A stretch of DNA of 64,000 nt, taken from NCBI RefSeq assembly GCF_021738965.1, contig NZ_JAKKOQ010000004.1:124001-188000 (forward strand), in the 5' to 3' direction. This document shows, in pieces, positions 33,222 to 43,406 of the stretch; positions within the stretch are counted from its first letter, which is position 1; each line of letters begins with the position of its first letter. Made by a program: the position numbers and the translations under genes. The notes beneath the pieces were generated by a model. That model was not told where the DNA came from. It saw only the letters and a list, made by a program, of their open reading frames with translations, and ran no database searches. The DNA is from Gordonia zhenghanii (GTDB lineage: Bacteria > Actinomycetota > Actinomycetes > Mycobacteriales > Mycobacteriaceae).

Positions 33222-35885
33222 GTGAGCAACCCCGAGCTGAGCAACGCCCTGCCCAAAACCTGGGACCCGTCCGACCACGAATCGGCCCTGTACCAGGGCT
33301 GGGTGGACGCCGGATACTTCCGTGCCGACGCCTCGTCCGACAAGCCCGGCTACTCGATCGTGCTGCCGCCGCCCAATGTGACCGGCTCCTTGCACATGGG
33401 TCACGCACTCGACCACACGCTGATGGACACCCTCACGCGACGTAAGCGGATGCAGGGGTACGAGGTGCTGTGGCTGCCGGGCATGGACCACGCGGGCATC
33501 GCGACCCAGACCATCGTCGAGAAGCAGCTCGCCGAGGAAGGCGTCGGCCGCCGAGACCTCGGTCGAGAGAAGTTCATCGATCGTGTCTGGCAGTGGAAGG
33601 CCGAGTCCGGCGGCACCATCCAAGGCCAGATGCGACGCCTCGGCGACGGCGTCGATTGGGACCGTGACCGGTTCACCATGGACGAAGGTCTGTCCCGTGC
33701 CGTCCACACCGTCTTCAAGAAGATGTACGACGACGGACTGATCTATCGTGCCGAACGGCTCGTCAACTGGTCGCCTGCTCAGCAGACCGCCATCTCCGAC
33801 ATCGAGGTCAAGTACCAGGACGTCGACGGTGAGCTCGTCTCGTTCCGCTACGGCTCGATGGACGACTCGCAGCCGCACATCGTCGTGGCCACCACGCGAA
33901 TGGAGACGATGCTCGGCGACACCGCGATCGCCGTCCACCCCGAGGACGCCCGCTACGCCGACCTGATCGGCGTTGAGCTCGACCACCCGTTCCTCGACCG
34001 CAAGATCCCGGTCATCGCGGACGACTACGTCGACCCGGAATTCGGTTCCGGCGCAGTCAAGATCACCCCGGCCCACGACCCGAACGACTTCGCGATCGGG
34101 CAGCGCCACAAACTCCCCATGATCACGATCATGGACAAGACGGCCGTCATCGAGGGCACGGGAACCCAGTTCGACGGACTCGATCGGTTCGCGGCTCGGG
34201 TCGCCGTGCGCGAAGCCCTCGCCGAGCAGGGGCGCATCGTCAAAGAGGTCCGCCCGTACGTGCACAGCGTCGGCCATTCCGAGCGTGCAGGCGAGCCGGT
34301 GGAGCCGCGCCTGTCCATGCAGTGGTGGGTCGACGTCAGTTCGCTCGCGACCGCGGCAGGCGACGCCGTCCGCGGCGGCGACACCGTCATCCATCCCACG
34401 AGCCAGGAACCCCGCTGGTTCGCGTGGGTCGACGACATGCACGACTGGACGATCTCGCGTCAACTCTGGTGGGGCCACCGCATCCCGGTCTGGTACGGCC
34501 CGGACGGCCAGATCGAATGCTTCGGTCCCGACGAGAGCGTGCCGGAAGGCTGGGAGCAGGACCCCGACGTCCTGGACACCTGGTTCTCGTCGGGTCTGTG
34601 GCCGCTCTCGACCATGGGCTGGCCCGAGCAGACCGCCGAGCTCGACAAGTTCTATCCGACGTCGGTCTTGGTGACCGGCTACGACATCCTGTTCTTCTGG
34701 GTCGCCCGCATGATGATGTTCGGCACCTACGTCGGCGGACTCGACATCGCCGGGCTCACGGATCGTTCGGCGCGCGTGCCGTTCACCGACGTCTTCCTGC
34801 ACGGCCTGGTCCGCGACGAGCACGGCTCCAAGATGAGCAAGTCGAAAGGCAACGGCATCGACCCGCTCGACTGGGTGGATCGCTTCGGCGCCGATGCGCT
34901 TCGCTTCACGCTGGCGCGCGGCGCCAATCCGGGCAGCGACATCTCGGTCGGCGAGTCGCACGCGCAGAGCTCGCGCAACTTCGCGACCAAGCTGTTCAAC
35001 GCGACCAAGTTCGCGTTGATGAACGGAGCGCGGGTCCCCGCTGCGGGTGAGGGTCTCGACGTCGAGAATCTGACGATCTCGGACCGCTGGATCCTCGGTC
35101 GCCTCGACGAGGTCCTCGCCGACGTCGACACGGGCTTCGAGACGTACGAGTTCTCGAAGGCGTGCGAGGCGCTGTACCACTTCGCGTGGGACGAGGTCTG
35201 CGACTGGTACCTGGAGCTGTCGAAGGTCCAGGTGGCCGAGGGCGGGGAGCGCGCCGAACGCACCGCGCTCGTGCTCGGCACCGTCCTGGACAAGCTGCTG
35301 CGCGCACTGAGCCCGGTGATGCCGTTCGTCACCGAAGTCCTGTGGAAGACGTTGACCGGCGGCGAGTCCGTCGTGATCGCCGAGTGGCCCGCATCGTCCG
35401 GGCAGCCGATCGACGTGGCCGCCGCTCAGAGCATCGACGACCTGCAGAAGCTGGTGACCGAGGTGCGCCGTTTCCGCAGCGACCAGGGTCTCAAGCCCGG
35501 ACAACGTGTCGCCGCCGTGGTCGAGGGCCTCGACGAACTCGGTCTCGCGGAGCTCCGCGGCCAGCTCGACTCGCTCGCGCGACTCGAAGCGGCCGACGAC
35601 GGTTTCACGGCGACGGCCACCGTCGAGGTGCGCTTGTCGGCGGGAACCGCGAACGTCGCGATCGACACGTCCGGGACGGTCGACGTCGAAGCCGAACGCA
35701 AGCGCGCGGCCAAGGACCTCGCCGCAGCGGAGAAGGAACTCGCGGGCACCACCGGGAAGCTCGGCAACGAGCAGTTCCTGTCGAAGGCTCCGGACGCGGT
35801 CGTGGAGAAGATCAAGGCTCGGCGTGACCTCGCCGAGGCCGACGTCGCACGCCTCAAGGCCAAGCTCGAAGCGCTGGGCGCCTGA
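33222..35885 (+). CDS. valS: Valyl-tRNA synthetase
   Basis: An 887-residue class I synthetase. The HIGH-equivalent HMGH is at residues 58-61 within [18 protein letters not shown], and the KMSKS loop at about 537-541 within [15 protein letters not shown]. The editing (CP1) domain contains [19 protein letters not shown]. The tRNA anticodon-binding domain and the C-terminal coiled-coil arm ([20 protein letters not shown]) typical of ValRS complete it. It charges tRNA-Val in the cytoplasm. The last base of its stop codon is the A of the folC ATG. Confidence 0.96.
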   Translation: MSNPELSNALPKTWDPSDHESALYQGWVDAGYFRADASSDKPGYSIVLPPPNVTGSLHMGHALDHTLMDTLTRRKRMQGYEVLWLPGMDHAGIATQTIVEKQLAEEGVGRRDLGREKFIDRVWQWKAESGGTIQGQMRRLGDGVDWDRDRFTMDEGLSRAVHTVFKKMYDDGLIYRAERLVNWSPAQQTAISDIEVKYQDVDGELVSFRYGSMDDSQPHIVVATTRMETMLGDTAIAVHPEDARYADLIGVELDHPFLDRKIPVIADDYVDPEFGSGAVKITPAHDPNDFAIGQRHKLPMITIMDKTAVIEGTGTQFDGLDRFAARVAVREALAEQGRIVKEVRPYVHSVGHSERAGEPVEPRLSMQWWVDVSSLATAAGDAVRGGDTVIHPTSQEPRWFAWVDDMHDWTISRQLWWGHRIPVWYGPDGQIECFGPDESVPEGWEQDPDVLDTWFSSGLWPLSTMGWPEQTAELDKFYPTSVLVTGYDILFFWVARMMMFGTYVGGLDIAGLTDRSARVPFTDVFLHGLVRDEHGSKMSKSKGNGIDPLDWVDRFGADALRFTLARGANPGSDISVGESHAQSSRNFATKLFNATKFALMNGARVPAAGEGLDVENLTISDRWILGRLDEVLADVDTGFETYEFSKACEALYHFAWDEVCDWYLELSKVQVAEGGERAERTALVLGTVLDKLLRALSPVMPFVTEVLWKTLTGGESVVIAEWPASSGQPIDVAAAQSIDDLQKLVTEVRRFRSDQGLKPGQRVAAVVEGLDELGLAELRGQLDSLARLEAADDGFTATATVEVRLSAGTANVAIDTSGTVDVEAERKRAAKDLAAAEKELAGTTGKLGNEQFLSKAPDAVVEKIKARRDLAEADVARLKAKLEALGA

Positions 35886-37279
35886 TGGCGGACGCGAGCG
35901 AACTCGCCGAGCTCGCGGCAGTCGAAGCCGAACTCGACACGCGGTGGCCGGAGACCAAGATCGAGCCGTCGCTCACGCGCATCACCGCACTGCTCGAGCT
36001 GCTCGGAAACCCGCAGCACGCGTACCCGTCCATCCACATCGCGGGGACCAACGGCAAGACGTCGGTCACCCGGATGATCGACGCTCTGCTGCAGGCGTTC
36101 CACCGGCGGACCGGCCGCATCACCAGCCCGCACCTGCAACTGGCGACCGAGCGGATCGCGATCGACGGCGCGCCGATCAGCCCGCGCCTCTACATCGACA
36201 CCTATCGCGAGCTGGAGCCGTTCATCACGATGGTCGACGACTCGTCGACGGCCCAGGACGGTCCGCGGATGAGCAAGTTCGAGGTGCTGACCGCGATGGC
36301 GTACGCCGCGTTCGCGGAGGCTCCGATCGAAGTGGCGGTCGTGGAGACCGGCATGGGCGGACGCTGGGACGCGACCAACGTGATCGAGTCCCAGGTCGCT
36401 GTGATCACGCCGATCGCGATGGACCACGCCGACTACCTCGGCGACACGCTCACCGCGATCGCGGGGGAGAAGGCCGGCATCATCAAGCCCGGGCCGTCGG
36501 ACGCGATCGTGCCAGCCGACCCGGTGACGATAATCGGCCAGCAGGAACCCGAGGTGGCCGACGTCCTGCTCCGCGCGAGTGTCGACGCGGGGACGATCGT
36601 GGCCCGGCAGAACTCGGAGTTCAGTGTGCTGTCCTCGGCGACTGCCGTCGGTGGACAGCTCCTGACCATCCAGGGGCTCGGCGGAGTGTACGACGAGGTG
36701 TTCCTTCCGCTGCACGGCGCGCACCAGGCGCAGAACGCTGCGCTCGCGCTCGCCGCCGTCGAAGCGTTCTTCGGTGCGGGCTCCGACCGTCGACTCGACG
36801 TCGACGCCGTCCGTGAAGCATTCGCCGGTGTCACGACGCCGGGCAGACTGGAACGCCTCCGCAACGCCCCGAGTGTCTTCATCGACGCGGCCCACAATCC
36901 GCACGGGGCGAAGGCGCTCGCTCAAGCGTTGACGTCCGAGTTCGACTTCCGTCGACTCATCGGGGTCGTCGGCGTGCTCGGCGACAAGGATGCGCGAGGG
37001 CTCCTCACCGAGCTCGAACCGGTGCTGGACTCCGTCGTGCTCACGAACAACGGCTCGCCGCGCGCCCTCGACACCGAGACGCTCGCTGACATCGCCCGTC
37101 CGATCTTCGGCGACGAGCGCGTCGAGACCGTGGCGTTCCTGCCCGACGCCGTCGCGCGGGCCGTCGAACTCGCCGAGGACGGCGAAGGCGGATCCGTGTC
37201 CGGCGCGGGCGTCGTCATCACCGGGTCGGTCGTCACGGCGGGGGCGGGACGCACACTCTTCGGGAAGGACCCGTCATGA
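35885..37279 (+). CDS. folC: Folylpolyglutamate synthase / dihydrofolate synthase
   Basis: A 464-residue Mur-ligase-type enzyme that adds glutamate to dihydropteroate and folates. The ATP loop IAGTNGKTSVTRM starts at residue 52, and TSPHLQLATERIAIDG is the folate-binding Omega-loop region. VVETGMGGRWDATNV, ITPIAMDHADYLG with the metal-binding His, and a C-terminal domain with FIDAAHNPHGAKAL follow. Start and stop overlap valS and the next gene (ATGA), so valS-folC-DUF4233 are translationally coupled. Confidence 0.95.
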   Translation: MADASELAELAAVEAELDTRWPETKIEPSLTRITALLELLGNPQHAYPSIHIAGTNGKTSVTRMIDALLQAFHRRTGRITSPHLQLATERIAIDGAPISPRLYIDTYRELEPFITMVDDSSTAQDGPRMSKFEVLTAMAYAAFAEAPIEVAVVETGMGGRWDATNVIESQVAVITPIAMDHADYLGDTLTAIAGEKAGIIKPGPSDAIVPADPVTIIGQQEPEVADVLLRASVDAGTIVARQNSEFSVLSSATAVGGQLLTIQGLGGVYDEVFLPLHGAHQAQNAALALAAVEAFFGAGSDRRLDVDAVREAFAGVTTPGRLERLRNAPSVFIDAAHNPHGAKALAQALTSEFDFRRLIGVVGVLGDKDARGLLTELEPVLDSVVLTNNGSPRALDTETLADIARPIFGDERVETVAFLPDAVARAVELAEDGEGGSVSGAGVVITGSVVTAGAGRTLFGKDPS

Positions 37280-37677
37280 CCTCGAACCTGCCACCGGGGA
37301 TCAACCCGCCCGCCACCGATCCGTGGAAGGGGTTCCGGGGAGTGATGGCCGGAACGCTGATCCTCGAGGTCATCATCGTCCTGCTCGCGTTCCCGATCGT
37401 CGCGAAGATCGGGGGAGGTCTCTCGTGGGGGTCCGGACTGCTCCTCGGTGCGTTGACCGTGGCGTTCATCGCGTTGTCCGGGATGTGCTCGCGGTCGTGG
37501 GCGCTGCCGACGATCCTGGCGTTGCAACTGGTGCTCATCGTCGGCGGACTGTTTCATTGGTCACTCGCCGTGATCGGTGTGATCTTTCTTTGTGTCTGGG
37601 TCTACATCGCGTACATTCGACGCGACGTCGCCCGACGGATCGAACACGGGCTGCTTCCGAGTCAACGCCTGAACTGA
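37276..37677 (+). CDS. DUF4233 membrane protein (Rv2446c-like)
   Basis: A 133-residue protein with four transmembrane segments (about residues 24-43, 52-69, 77-94 and 98-115), a proline-rich N-terminus and a basic C-terminus. It matches DUF4233, found behind folC in many actinobacteria, with WKGFRGVMAGTLILEVIIV as the conserved opening. Function unknown. The persistent folC link suggests a role tied to folate, but nothing in the sequence proves it. Confidence 0.82.
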   Translation: MTSNLPPGINPPATDPWKGFRGVMAGTLILEVIIVLLAFPIVAKIGGGLSWGSGLLLGALTVAFIALSGMCSRSWALPTILALQLVLIVGGLFHWSLAVIGVIFLCVWVYIAYIRRDVARRIEHGLLPSQRLN

Positions 37678-37768
37678 AGCTCGCGTGCGGCGTCGACTGT
37701 TCGACAGAATGCCTCGACTACACTCGGTAGTTCGACGACCTCGCCGAGGCGAGAGACAGGTGCGCTCA

Positions 37769-38263
37769 ATGGGATTTCGGTACGACGGCAACGGTCGCGG
37801 TGGCAGTCACCGTGCGATCGCACGTTTCGCGCTCCTGGCAGTGGCGGCAGGAACGGCGACGACCCTGATCGCGGCGCCTGCTCATGCCGATGCGAGCCGA
37901 ACAGTCACCCCGTCCACGAGCGCCCCGACCAGCACCGCCCCGTCGACCAGCACGATGTCCGTCGAGGAGCAGGCGAACAAGCCGGGTGTTCCGCAGCCTG
38001 TCGCCGACGGCTCGTTCGGGTACATCGCAACGCCTGCTGCCACCCGGTGGATGGCCGAGCGCCAGCCCCAGAACATCATCGCGAACCTGCCCGTCGGGCA
38101 CCGTGACGACAACCGGGCGATGGCCGACGTCCTCGGCGGCCAGCTGGACGCTGCAGTCGCCGAGCGCGGAGCGTGCGTCCAGGTGATCGTCGGCGGTCCG
38201 CGTGACGGAGGCCTGTTCACGTACGGCTTCTACGCCGTGGAACCGGAGTACTGCCCCCGGTGA
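37769..38263 (+). CDS. Secreted hypothetical protein with Thr/Ser/Pro spacer
   Basis: A 164-residue exported protein. A long basic N-region (residues 1-25, rich in Arg and Gly), hydrophobic core FALLAVAAGTATTLIAAP and AHADA give a Sec signal with cleavage near residue 42. A Ser/Thr/Pro spacer follows (SAPTSTAPSTSTM), then a small folded part with two cysteines (RGACVQVIV and EPEYCPR) that could form a disulphide. I do not recognise the domain. ATG 37769 is chosen, with an in-frame GTG at 37760 as alternative. It stands alone between the folC and ndk units. Confidence 0.65.
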   Translation: MGFRYDGNGRGGSHRAIARFALLAVAAGTATTLIAAPAHADASRTVTPSTSAPTSTAPSTSTMSVEEQANKPGVPQPVADGSFGYIATPAATRWMAERQPQNIIANLPVGHRDDNRAMADVLGGQLDAAVAERGACVQVIVGGPRDGGLFTYGFYAVEPEYCPR

Positions 38264-38290
38264 CGTGAGTCGGCACCGCGCACCCGTTGT

Positions 38291-38296
38291 TAGAGT
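38291..38296 (+). promoter_or_regulatory. -10 hexamer TAGAGT (leaderless ndk)
   Basis: TAGAGT ends 6 nt before GTG 38303, the same geometry as rpiB and valS. It selects GTG 38303 over GTG 38297. Confidence 0.5.
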
Positions 38297-38302
38297 GTGC
38301 TG

Positions 38303-38719
38303 GTGACTGAACAGACTCTCGTACTCATCAAGCCCGACGGTGTGCAGCGCGGCGTAATCGGCGACGTGATCTCCCGCATCGAACGCAAGGGCCTCACCCT
38401 GGCCGCTCTCGAACTGAGGGCGGTCACCACCGAGCTGGCCTCCGAGCACTACGCCGAGCACGCCGAGCGCCCGTTCTTCGGGTCGCTGCTGGAGTTCATC
38501 ACCTCCGGGCCCGTCGTCGCGGCGGTCGTCGAAGGCCCTCGCGCGATCGCGGCGTTCCGTCAGCTCGCAGGCGGCACCGACCCCGTCGAGAAGGCCGTTC
38601 CCGGCACGATCCGCGGTGATCTCGGACTGGAGACCCAGTTCAACCTCGTGCACGGGTCGGACTCGCCGGAGTCTGCCGCACGCGAGATCGCACTCTGGTT
38701 CCCGGCTCTGAACTCCTGA
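38303..38719 (+). CDS. ndk: Nucleoside diphosphate kinase
   Basis: A 138-residue Ndk that moves the gamma-phosphate of ATP onto nucleoside diphosphates through a phosphohistidine. [15 protein letters not shown] opens the fold, [15 protein letters not shown] is the nucleotide-binding helix region and the catalytic His117 is in FNLVHGSDS. Starting at GTG 38303 gives the family N-terminus; the in-frame GTG two codons earlier is less likely given the -10 hexamer position. The gene is followed by a 330-bp stretch leading to rne. Confidence 0.95.
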   Translation: MTEQTLVLIKPDGVQRGVIGDVISRIERKGLTLAALELRAVTTELASEHYAEHAERPFFGSLLEFITSGPVVAAVVEGPRAIAAFRQLAGGTDPVEKAVPGTIRGDLGLETQFNLVHGSDSPESAAREIALWFPALNS

Positions 38720-39049
38720 AACACCCGTGCGCCGCGGCGCGCGAGGACTACTTTTCCAATGCTGTGCGGGTAGCGCCCCGTCTGTGTGGGATACTTGACT
38801 GGGTCCGCGGAGTCACACTTTGACTTCGAGGGCTCGACGGAACGCTAGCGGCCCGCCCGCCATCGGTTGCACCCCACAGGGTCCGGGTGAGCGGTGGTCG
38901 CATGGGAACCGTCACAGCAAGGCGTCGAAGTTCAGACGCGAAGACCACACAACACCCGGTCGCACGACGACCGGCACACATTGGGAAGGCCCTCGCGTGG
39001 CCGCGTCGTACAGCTCTTTCGACGCGCCCGGGGGTCTCAAGGAGACCAC
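38720..39049 (+). promoter_or_regulatory. Upstream region / leader of rne
   Basis: This 330-bp stretch has no convincing gene. The best -10 is GATACT at 38790-38795, which would give an rne leader of about 250 nt. RNase E often controls its own mRNA through a long leader, so the length is suggestive, but I identified no defined structure. Confidence 0.35.
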
Positions 39050-42000
39050 GTGACCGATAACGGGTCGCCGGTGAACGCCGATTCGGCGCATCTCTCGGCG
39101 GAAGACATTCCCCTACGACTCCGCGTGCACGCACTCGCCCGACTGCTGGGTTCCACCAGCCGGGACGTGTTGGGGCACCTCGGCGAGTTAGGGGTGACGG
39201 CGCGCACCGCGCAGTCGTCGATCTCGCGCGACGACGCCATGCGCGTCGCAGCGCGTTTCGGTGCCCTCGCACCGGATGTACCAGCAGCAGAGGCTCCGTC
39301 GGAGTCAACACCGGACGGGCCGTCGTTGTTCTCGGCGGTCGAGGTCGTCGAGCCGTCGGCGTCAACGTCTGCCGCAGACGTCGCTGCGCCGCTGTTCCTG
39401 GCCGCGGAGCCGGAGGAGTCCGGCGCAAAGGGTGCGAAGAAGAAGGCCGAGGCCGCCAAACCAGACGAGACGGCCAAACCTAACGAGACGACCAAGCCCG
39501 ACGAGACCGCGAAGCCCGAAGGGGACGAGCCGGAGGCGAAGAAGTCCGCAGACAGCGAGTCTGCGGATTCGACCCCTGAGCGTAAGAAGTCGCCGCGGAG
39601 GAACGCGCCGAAGACCGGCGAGACCGGGTCTGCTGCGTCCGCTGGCGATTCCGCACCCGCGAACAACGAGAACGCCAACGGTGAGACCGCCGCAGGTGAC
39701 TCCGCAGACGGTGAGAACTCAGACGGTGAGAACTCAGACGGCGAGAACTCAGACGGCGAGAACTCAGACGGCGAGAATTCGGACGGGTCGAATGCCGAGT
39801 CGAGGTCGCGGCGCAGGCGCCGTGGGCGTCGCGGGCGTGGTCGCGGGCGTGGAGATCAGGCCGAGGACGGCGACCACCGGGACGCCGACGACCGTGGCTC
39901 CGACGACGGCCAGAGCGACGCGTCCGAGTCCAGTGCCGACGGCGACTCGTCTGCGGACAAGAACGGCCGCCGGAACGGCGGCGGCAGGAACGGCAACGGC
40001 ACCAAGTCGGGTGACGAGAACCGCTCCGCCAACGACGCCAACGACGCCGACGCCAAAGACTCCGCTGACAAGAACTCGGCTGCCAAGAGTGGTGCCGACA
40101 AGAACGCGGCCGACAAGAACTCTGACGACAACGACACGGACGAGGAGTCGTCGAACGGCGACTCGGACGACGACTCGTCGCCGACGAGCAAGCGCCGTCG
40201 CCGCCGTCGCCGCCGCCGTGGCACCGGGGAGGGCGACGACTCGACCCCGACCGACGATCCGCCGAACACGGTGGTCCACGAGCGTGAGCCGCGGACCAAG
40301 CGCGTCCGCGACGAGGTGCAAGGCATCTCGGGTTCCACTCGTCTCGAAGCCAAGCGTCAGCGCCGTCGGGACGGCAGGGACGCCGGGCGTCGTCGTCCGC
40401 CGATCCTGACCGAGTCCGAGTTCCTGGCACGTCGCGAGTCCGTCGAGCGGGTCATGGTGGTCCGTGAGCGCAATGCGAACTCGGCGGTCAACTCGCACGA
40501 CTCGCACTCCGCGCCGACCGAGGACTACACGCAGGTCGCAGTCCTCGAAGACGGCGTCCTCGTGGAGCACTTCGTCACGACCGAGACATCGCAGTCGATG
40601 GTCGGCAACATCTACCTGGGCCGTGTCCAGAACGTGCTGCCCGGTATGGAAGCGGCGTTCGTCGACATCGGTCGCGGACGCAACGGCGTCCTCTACGCCG
40701 GTGAGGTCAACTGGGAGGCCGCCGGGCTCGACGGTCGCTCGCGGAAGATCGAACAGGCGCTCAAACCGGGCGATAACGTTCTCGTTCAGGTCAGCAAGGA
40801 CCCGGTCGGACACAAGGGCGCCCGGCTGACGACGCAGATCTCGCTCGCGGGTCGTTACCTGGTGTACGTGCCGGGCGGTTCGTCGACGGGAATCAGTCGG
40901 AAGCTGCCGGACACCGAGCGCAAGCGACTCAAGCAGATCCTCTCGAAGGTCGTGCCGGACGGCGCAGGCGTCATCATCCGGACGGCGTCCGAAGGCGTCA
41001 GCGAGCCCGAGCTCGCGGCCGACGTCGAACGCCTGGAGTCGCAGTGGAAGACCATCGAGGCCGCAGCCACCGAGCACAAGGCGAAGGGGTCGGGCACCAC
41101 CCGCGCCCTGTACGAGGAGCCGGACCTGCTCGTCCGCGTGGTCCGGGACCTGTTCAACGAGGACTTCGCCAAACTCGTCGTCGAAGGCGACAAGTCGTGG
41201 AAGCTCGTCTCCGGGTATGTCCGTGACGTGGCGCCGGACCTGTTCGACCGCGTCGAGGAGTTCACCAAGGCGCACGCCGACGCACCGGACTCGTTCGCTG
41301 TGCACCGCATCGACGAGCAGCTTGCGAAGGCCCTCGACCGTAAGGTGTGGCTCCCGTCCGGCGGAACGCTGATCATCGAGCACACCGAGGCGATGACTGT
41401 GGTCGACGTGAACACCGGCAAGTTCACCGGGTCGGGCGGCAACCTCGAAGAGACCGTCACCCGCAACAACCTGGAGGCGGCCGAGGAGATCGTGCGCCAG
41501 ATGCGGTTGCGTGACATCGGCGGAATGATCGTCGTCGACTTCATCGACATGGTGCTCGAGAGCAACCGGGACCTGGTGCTGCGTCGTCTCACTGAGGCGC
41601 TCGGTCGGGACCGTACTCGCCACCAGGTCTCCGAGGTCACGTCGCTCGGACTCGTGCAGATGACGCGCAAGCGCCTCGGCACCGGCCTGCTCGAAGCGTT
41701 CTCGACGACCTGCACCGCATGCTCGGGCCGCGGCGTCATCGTGCACGCCAACCCGGTCGAGGTCCGTTCGTCCGACGACGGGTCCCGATCGGATTCGAGT
41801 GGCAGGCGCTCGCGGCGTAAGAAGGGCGGCAACGGCAACACCGAGTCGTCGGCACGGCAGGCATCGGAGCAGCCCAAGGAGGCCCCGCACAAGCCTGCGG
41901 CCGAGCACCCGCTGTTCCGAGCGATGGCTCACCACGACGACGCCGAGGCGGCCGACTCCGGAGCGAACGATTCCGGAGCGGAGACCACGGGCGCCAAGGA

Positions 42001-42430
42001 CTCGGGCGCCAAGGATTCGGGCGTCGGGAACTCGGGCAGCCGGAACTCGCGAACCAAGAACTCGCGGGACCGGAACTCTCGTGACGGGAATTCTCGTGAT
42101 GGGGACTCCGCTGCCACGACAGACGCAGCCAGCACGTCCGACGCCGAGAAGAGTCCGGTCGTCGAGGCGGCACCAGCGCCGACCACGCCTGCGCCCGCCA
42201 CACCGGAGTCCGAACCCGTTGCGCCGGTGACGACGGTGACGCGTCGCCGTCGCGCGGTGCGACGCACGTCGGCACCGACTGCGATCGCACCGGAACCGAT
42301 CACGGTGACGTCGGACGAGCCGGTCACGACGGTCGCGGCGCAGACCGCCGAACCGGTCGTCGCCGTCACGCGGACACCACGCAGGCGGACCGGGCGACGC
42401 GCGGCGGGGCCGCCGCCGTCAGAGCAGTGA
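39050..42430 (+). CDS. rne: Ribonuclease E/G with IF-2N-like N-terminus
   Basis: An 1126-residue Rne/Rng endoribonuclease that makes the first cuts in mRNA decay and rRNA processing. Residues 21-70 (LRVHALARLLGSTSRDVLGH onward) resemble the IF-2 N-terminal domain. A long acidic and Gly/Asn/Asp-rich disordered region (about 75-450) follows, including five exact GENSD units. The catalytic core has an S1 domain (SMVGNIYLGRVQNVLPGMEA, near 515), the metal-binding VVDVNTGKFTG (near 785) and VVDFIDM, and the Zn-link cysteines in CTACSGRG. The C-terminal tail is again disordered with degenerate NSRD/DSGAK repeats. GTG 39050 has AAGGAG 5 nt upstream. Both flanking disordered arms match the actinobacterial type. 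Confidence 0.93.
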   Translation: MTDNGSPVNADSAHLSAEDIPLRLRVHALARLLGSTSRDVLGHLGELGVTARTAQSSISRDDAMRVAARFGALAPDVPAAEAPSESTPDGPSLFSAVEVVEPSASTSAADVAAPLFLAAEPEESGAKGAKKKAEAAKPDETAKPNETTKPDETAKPEGDEPEAKKSADSESADSTPERKKSPRRNAPKTGETGSAASAGDSAPANNENANGETAAGDSADGENSDGENSDGENSDGENSDGENSDGSNAESRSRRRRRGRRGRGRGRGDQAEDGDHRDADDRGSDDGQSDASESSADGDSSADKNGRRNGGGRNGNGTKSGDENRSANDANDADAKDSADKNSAAKSGADKNAADKNSDDNDTDEESSNGDSDDDSSPTSKRRRRRRRRRGTGEGDDSTPTDDPPNTVVHEREPRTKRVRDEVQGISGSTRLEAKRQRRRDGRDAGRRRPPILTESEFLARRESVERVMVVRERNANSAVNSHDSHSAPTEDYTQVAVLEDGVLVEHFVTTETSQSMVGNIYLGRVQNVLPGMEAAFVDIGRGRNGVLYAGEVNWEAAGLDGRSRKIEQALKPGDNVLVQVSKDPVGHKGARLTTQISLAGRYLVYVPGGSSTGISRKLPDTERKRLKQILSKVVPDGAGVIIRTASEGVSEPELAADVERLESQWKTIEAAATEHKAKGSGTTRALYEEPDLLVRVVRDLFNEDFAKLVVEGDKSWKLVSGYVRDVAPDLFDRVEEFTKAHADAPDSFAVHRIDEQLAKALDRKVWLPSGGTLIIEHTEAMTVVDVNTGKFTGSGGNLEETVTRNNLEAAEEIVRQMRLRDIGGMIVVDFIDMVLESNRDLVLRRLTEALGRDRTRHQVSEVTSLGLVQMTRKRLGTGLLEAFSTTCTACSGRGVIVHANPVEVRSSDDGSRSDSSGRRSRRKKGGNGNTESSARQASEQPKEAPHKPAAEHPLFRAMAHHDDAEAADSGANDSGAETTGAKDSGAKDSGVGNSGSRNSRTKNSRDRNSRDGNSRDGDSAATTDAASTSDAEKSPVVEAAPAPTTPAPATPESEPVAPVTTVTRRRRAVRRTSAPTAIAPEPITVTSDEPVTTVAAQTAEPVVAVTRTPRRRTGRRAAGPPPSEQ
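39711..39785 (+). repeat. Five 15-bp tandem repeats inside rne
   Basis: Five adjacent copies of GTGAGAACTCAGACG, with a T to C change from copy three and two further changes in copy five, encode GENSD five times. Copy number could vary between strains without a frameshift. Confidence 0.9.
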
Positions 42431-42470
42431 GCGGCGTCGCGGGACGGCCGCCGACGCGCGGCCGATGAGT

Positions 42471-42500
42471 TTGACCCGATAGGCTGCGGTCCCGTAGCCT
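42471..42500 (+). promoter_or_regulatory. Promoter for rplU-rpmA
   Basis: TTGACC (42471-42476) and TAGCCT (42495-42500) are 18 bp apart, and the rplU start is 154 nt further on. The intervening leader holds no open frame that I trust. Confidence 0.45.
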
Positions 42501-42654
42501 TGACAAGTCGCCTTCCGCAGACGCGCGCTGACGTGCGCGCACGGCGCGGAAGCTGCTCCGAGAGTTATCGGAGCTGCAGCACACCAAAGATTCGCTGATG
42601 AGCAGGACTGGCCTGCGGATTCGGCCCTATGAGACGAGTAAGAGGACAGCGGGA

Positions 42655-42966
42655 ATGGCAACGTACGCGATCGTCAAGACCGGCGGTAAGCAGTACAAGG
42701 TCGCCGAGGGCGACATTGTGAAGGTCGAGAAGATCGACGCCGAGCAGGGCAGCACCGTGTCGCTGCCTGTGGCGCTGATCGTCGACGGTGCGAACCTCAC
42801 CACCGATGCAGACAAGCTGGATAGCAAGTCGGTCGACGCCGAGATCCTCGAGCACGTGAAGGGCCCGAAGATCCGTATCCACAAGTTCAAGAACAAGACC
42901 GGCTACCACAAGCGCCAGGGCCACCGTCAGAACCTGACGGTCCTCAAGGTCACCGGCATCAAGTAG
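42655..42966 (+). CDS. rplU: 50S ribosomal protein L21
   Basis: A 103-residue L21 beginning [19 protein letters not shown]. The basic C-terminus ([20 protein letters not shown]) carries the family pattern of rRNA-binding residues. ATG 42655 is chosen; an upstream in-frame codon at 42598 adds 19 residues unlike L21. rpmA follows after 39 bp. Confidence 0.96.
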   Translation: MATYAIVKTGGKQYKVAEGDIVKVEKIDAEQGSTVSLPVALIVDGANLTTDADKLDSKSVDAEILEHVKGPKIRIHKFKNKTGYHKRQGHRQNLTVLKVTGIK

Positions 42967-43005
42967 TAGCTCCACTTTTTCTTAGTTCCCCAGGAGGAAT
43001 GAACA

Positions 43006-43269
43006 ATGGCACATAAGAAGGGTGCATCCAGCTCGCGCAATGGGCGCGATTCGAATGCTCAGCGACTCGGCGTGAAGCGCTTCGGCGGCCAGGTCGTCAG
43101 CGCGGGCGAGATCCTGATCCGCCAGCGCGGCACCAAGTTCCACCCCGGCGTGGGTGTCGGACGCGGTGGCGACGACACGCTGTTCGCTCTCGAGTCGGGC
43201 GCGGTGGAGTTCGGTACCAAGCGCGGACGCAAGACTGTGAACATCGTTCCGGAGCCGACCTCGGTCTGA
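43006..43269 (+). CDS. rpmA: 50S ribosomal protein L27
   Basis: An 87-residue L27 with the flexible N-terminus [20 protein letters not shown] that reaches the peptidyl transferase centre. It starts directly at AHKKG, so it is not the Firmicute type needing protease trimming. AGGAGGA lies 5-6 nt upstream of ATG. A classic terminator follows. Confidence 0.97.
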   Translation: MAHKKGASSSRNGRDSNAQRLGVKRFGGQVVSAGEILIRQRGTKFHPGVGVGRGGDDTLFALESGAVEFGTKRGRKTVNIVPEPTSV

Positions 43270-43304
43270 CGACCCGGTCGAACTGGTAACAACTCAGCTC
43301 TGCA

Positions 43305-43355
43305 GCAGGGCGGGTCAGGGTCATCGAGAACCCCGACCCGCCCTGCTTCGTTTTT
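43305..43355 (+). terminator. Rho-independent terminator after rpmA
   Basis: Stem GCAGGGCGGGTC (43305-43316) with GACCCGCCCTGC (43335-43346), followed by TTCGTTTTT. It is the only terminator in the window with a clear T-run, and it separates the two ribosomal protein genes from obg. Confidence 0.92.
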
Positions 43356-43406
43356 CTGGCCTGTCTCGTGATGGCCATTACAGATTCATCCTAGGAAGGA
43401 GACGCC

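Noticed and set aside
39711..39785. Tandem repeats considered as a CRISPR-like array
   Set aside because: Units are contiguous 15-mers without spacers, stay in frame inside rne and encode GENSD, so they are a coding minisatellite.
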